Part shown: positions 63,597 through 64,000 of the stretch, one piece after another
How the letters are laid out: each line of letters opens with the position of its first letter
Position numbering within the stretch: position 1 is the first letter of the stretch
NCBI RefSeq assembly: GCF_942548115.1
Contig: NZ_OW824151.1
Span: 2,170,001-2,234,000 of the forward strand
DNA length: 64,000 nt
Direction of reading: 5' to 3'
From: Aeromicrobium sp. Leaf245
GTDB lineage: Bacteria; Actinomycetota; Actinomycetes; Propionibacteriales; Nocardioidaceae
Translations under genes and position numbers: made by a program
The notes under the pieces: generated by a model
Told to the model about the DNA's origin: nothing
Seen by the model: the letters and a program-made list of their open reading frames with translations, nothing else
Databases searched by the model: none

Positions 63597-64000
63597 TCAC
63601 CGCAACGCACGGCGCCCGTACTGGGCGCGACGCGCGGCGTACCGGCCGTCGACGTGGTCGAGCTCGAGGCGCATGCCGAAGGTGTGTCCGAGGGACTCGG
63701 CGGTGAGGACCTGCTCGAGCGGGCCGGCGTCGACGATCCTGCCGTCGCGCAGCAGCAGCACGTGCGTGAAGCCCTGCGGGATCTCCTCCACGTGGTGGGA
63801 CACCATGACGAGCACGGGCGCGCCCTCGGTCGAGGAGAGCAGGTCCAGGCTCGCCAGCAGGTCCTCGCGCGCTCCGAGGTCCAGGCCCGCGCCCGGCTCG
63901 TCGAGCAGGAGCAGCTCGGGGTCGGTCATGAGCGCGCGGGCGATCAACGTGCGCTTGCGCTCACCCTCCGACAACGTGCCGAAGGTGCGGTCGGCGAGCC
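63597..64000 (-). CDS. ABC transporter ATP-binding protein, 5' end outside window
   Basis: The C-terminal 134 residues of an ABC ATPase. Visible: the ABC signature TLSEGERKR (the usual SGGQ is SEGE), the Walker B LLLLDEPGAGLD, the switch His in VMVSHHVEEIP, and the C-terminal GRIVDAGPLEQVL. The frame is open to the window edge, so the TTG inside the signature is not the start. The sequence resembles YlmA/ModF-like ATPases that lack an adjacent permease. The substrate is unknown. Confidence 0.88.
   Translation of the reverse strand, partial: LADRTFGTLSEGERKRTLIARALMTDPELLLLDEPGAGLDLGAREDLLASLDLLSSTEGAPVLVMVSHHVEEIPQGFTHVLLLRDGRIVDAGPLEQVLTAESLGHTFGMRLELDHVDGRYAARRAQYGRRALR

Overview
This is a very GC-rich chromosomal window with strong G/C third-position bias, frequent GTG starts and dense gene packing. 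It encodes a complete Pup-proteasome system, mycothiol synthesis (MshC), WYL regulators PafB/PafC and a HelY/TatA/TatC neighbourhood. That combination marks an actinomycete (Actinomycetota). The gene content and order fit the Nocardioides/Aeromicrobium side of Propionibacteriales best, but this is a judgement from gene content, not a phylogeny. No insertion sequence, prophage, CRISPR array or rRNA was seen. Both ends are cut through genes: a 5'-3' exonuclease at the left and an ABC ATPase at the right. No gene-free stretch exceeds 300 bases; the largest are 49176-49406 (terminator plus tRNA-Leu) and 59636-59846 (divergent promoter region).

Layout. 1-5.7 kb: exonuclease, HelY helicase, lipid/diacylglycerol kinase-like protein, TatC, TatA. 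5.7-21 kb: the protein-pupylation region on the minus strand, read from arc (ATPase) through dop, pup, prcB, prcA, pafA, an FKBP lipoprotein, pafB and pafC. It is interrupted by a glycosyltransferase, a GNAT acetyltransferase, an aldo/keto reductase and a secreted peptidase. Upstream of arc are trmI, a site-2 protease and a HAD phosphatase. 22.5-35.7 kb: MFS exporter, B12-dependent MetH with a structured leader, PAC2 protein, DUF2786 protein, MshC, a degenerate FHA protein, CorA, SDR, UppP, aldo/keto reductase, DUF5703. 35.8-40 kb: M20 peptidase, SRPBCC protein, MoxR ATPase and VWA protein. 40-49 kb is accessory: a secreted GH16 glucanase behind a near-perfect DosR-type box, a PRISE-family reductase, a CsbD/coiled-coil gene pair, a class II amidotransferase, a GAF-ANTAR regulator, and a TetR-controlled hydrolase/SDR operon. 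49-64 kb: tRNA-Leu(GAG), DUF445, zinc metallopeptidase, CPBP protease, HrpA, FKBP, MarR, a FadE pair with an operator, peptide deformylase, TrmH-type methyltransferase, PEBP protein, SPFH/NfeD pair, ABC ATPase.

How they work together. Dop deamidates the GGQ end of Pup, PafA ligates Pup to lysines, and the ARC ring, whose C-terminus is GQYL, feeds pupylated proteins into the PrcA/PrcB core. PafB/PafC are the WYL pair encoded with this system. MetH, MshC and the deformylase are housekeeping functions of methionine, thiol and protein metabolism.

A feature running through the window is a TANNNT -10 hexamer, mostly TAGGCT, TAGGGT or TACGCT, placed 6-7 bases before the start codon of about 20 genes. 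It implies widespread leaderless transcripts and helps decide many starts. Strong hairpin terminators separate most convergent units.
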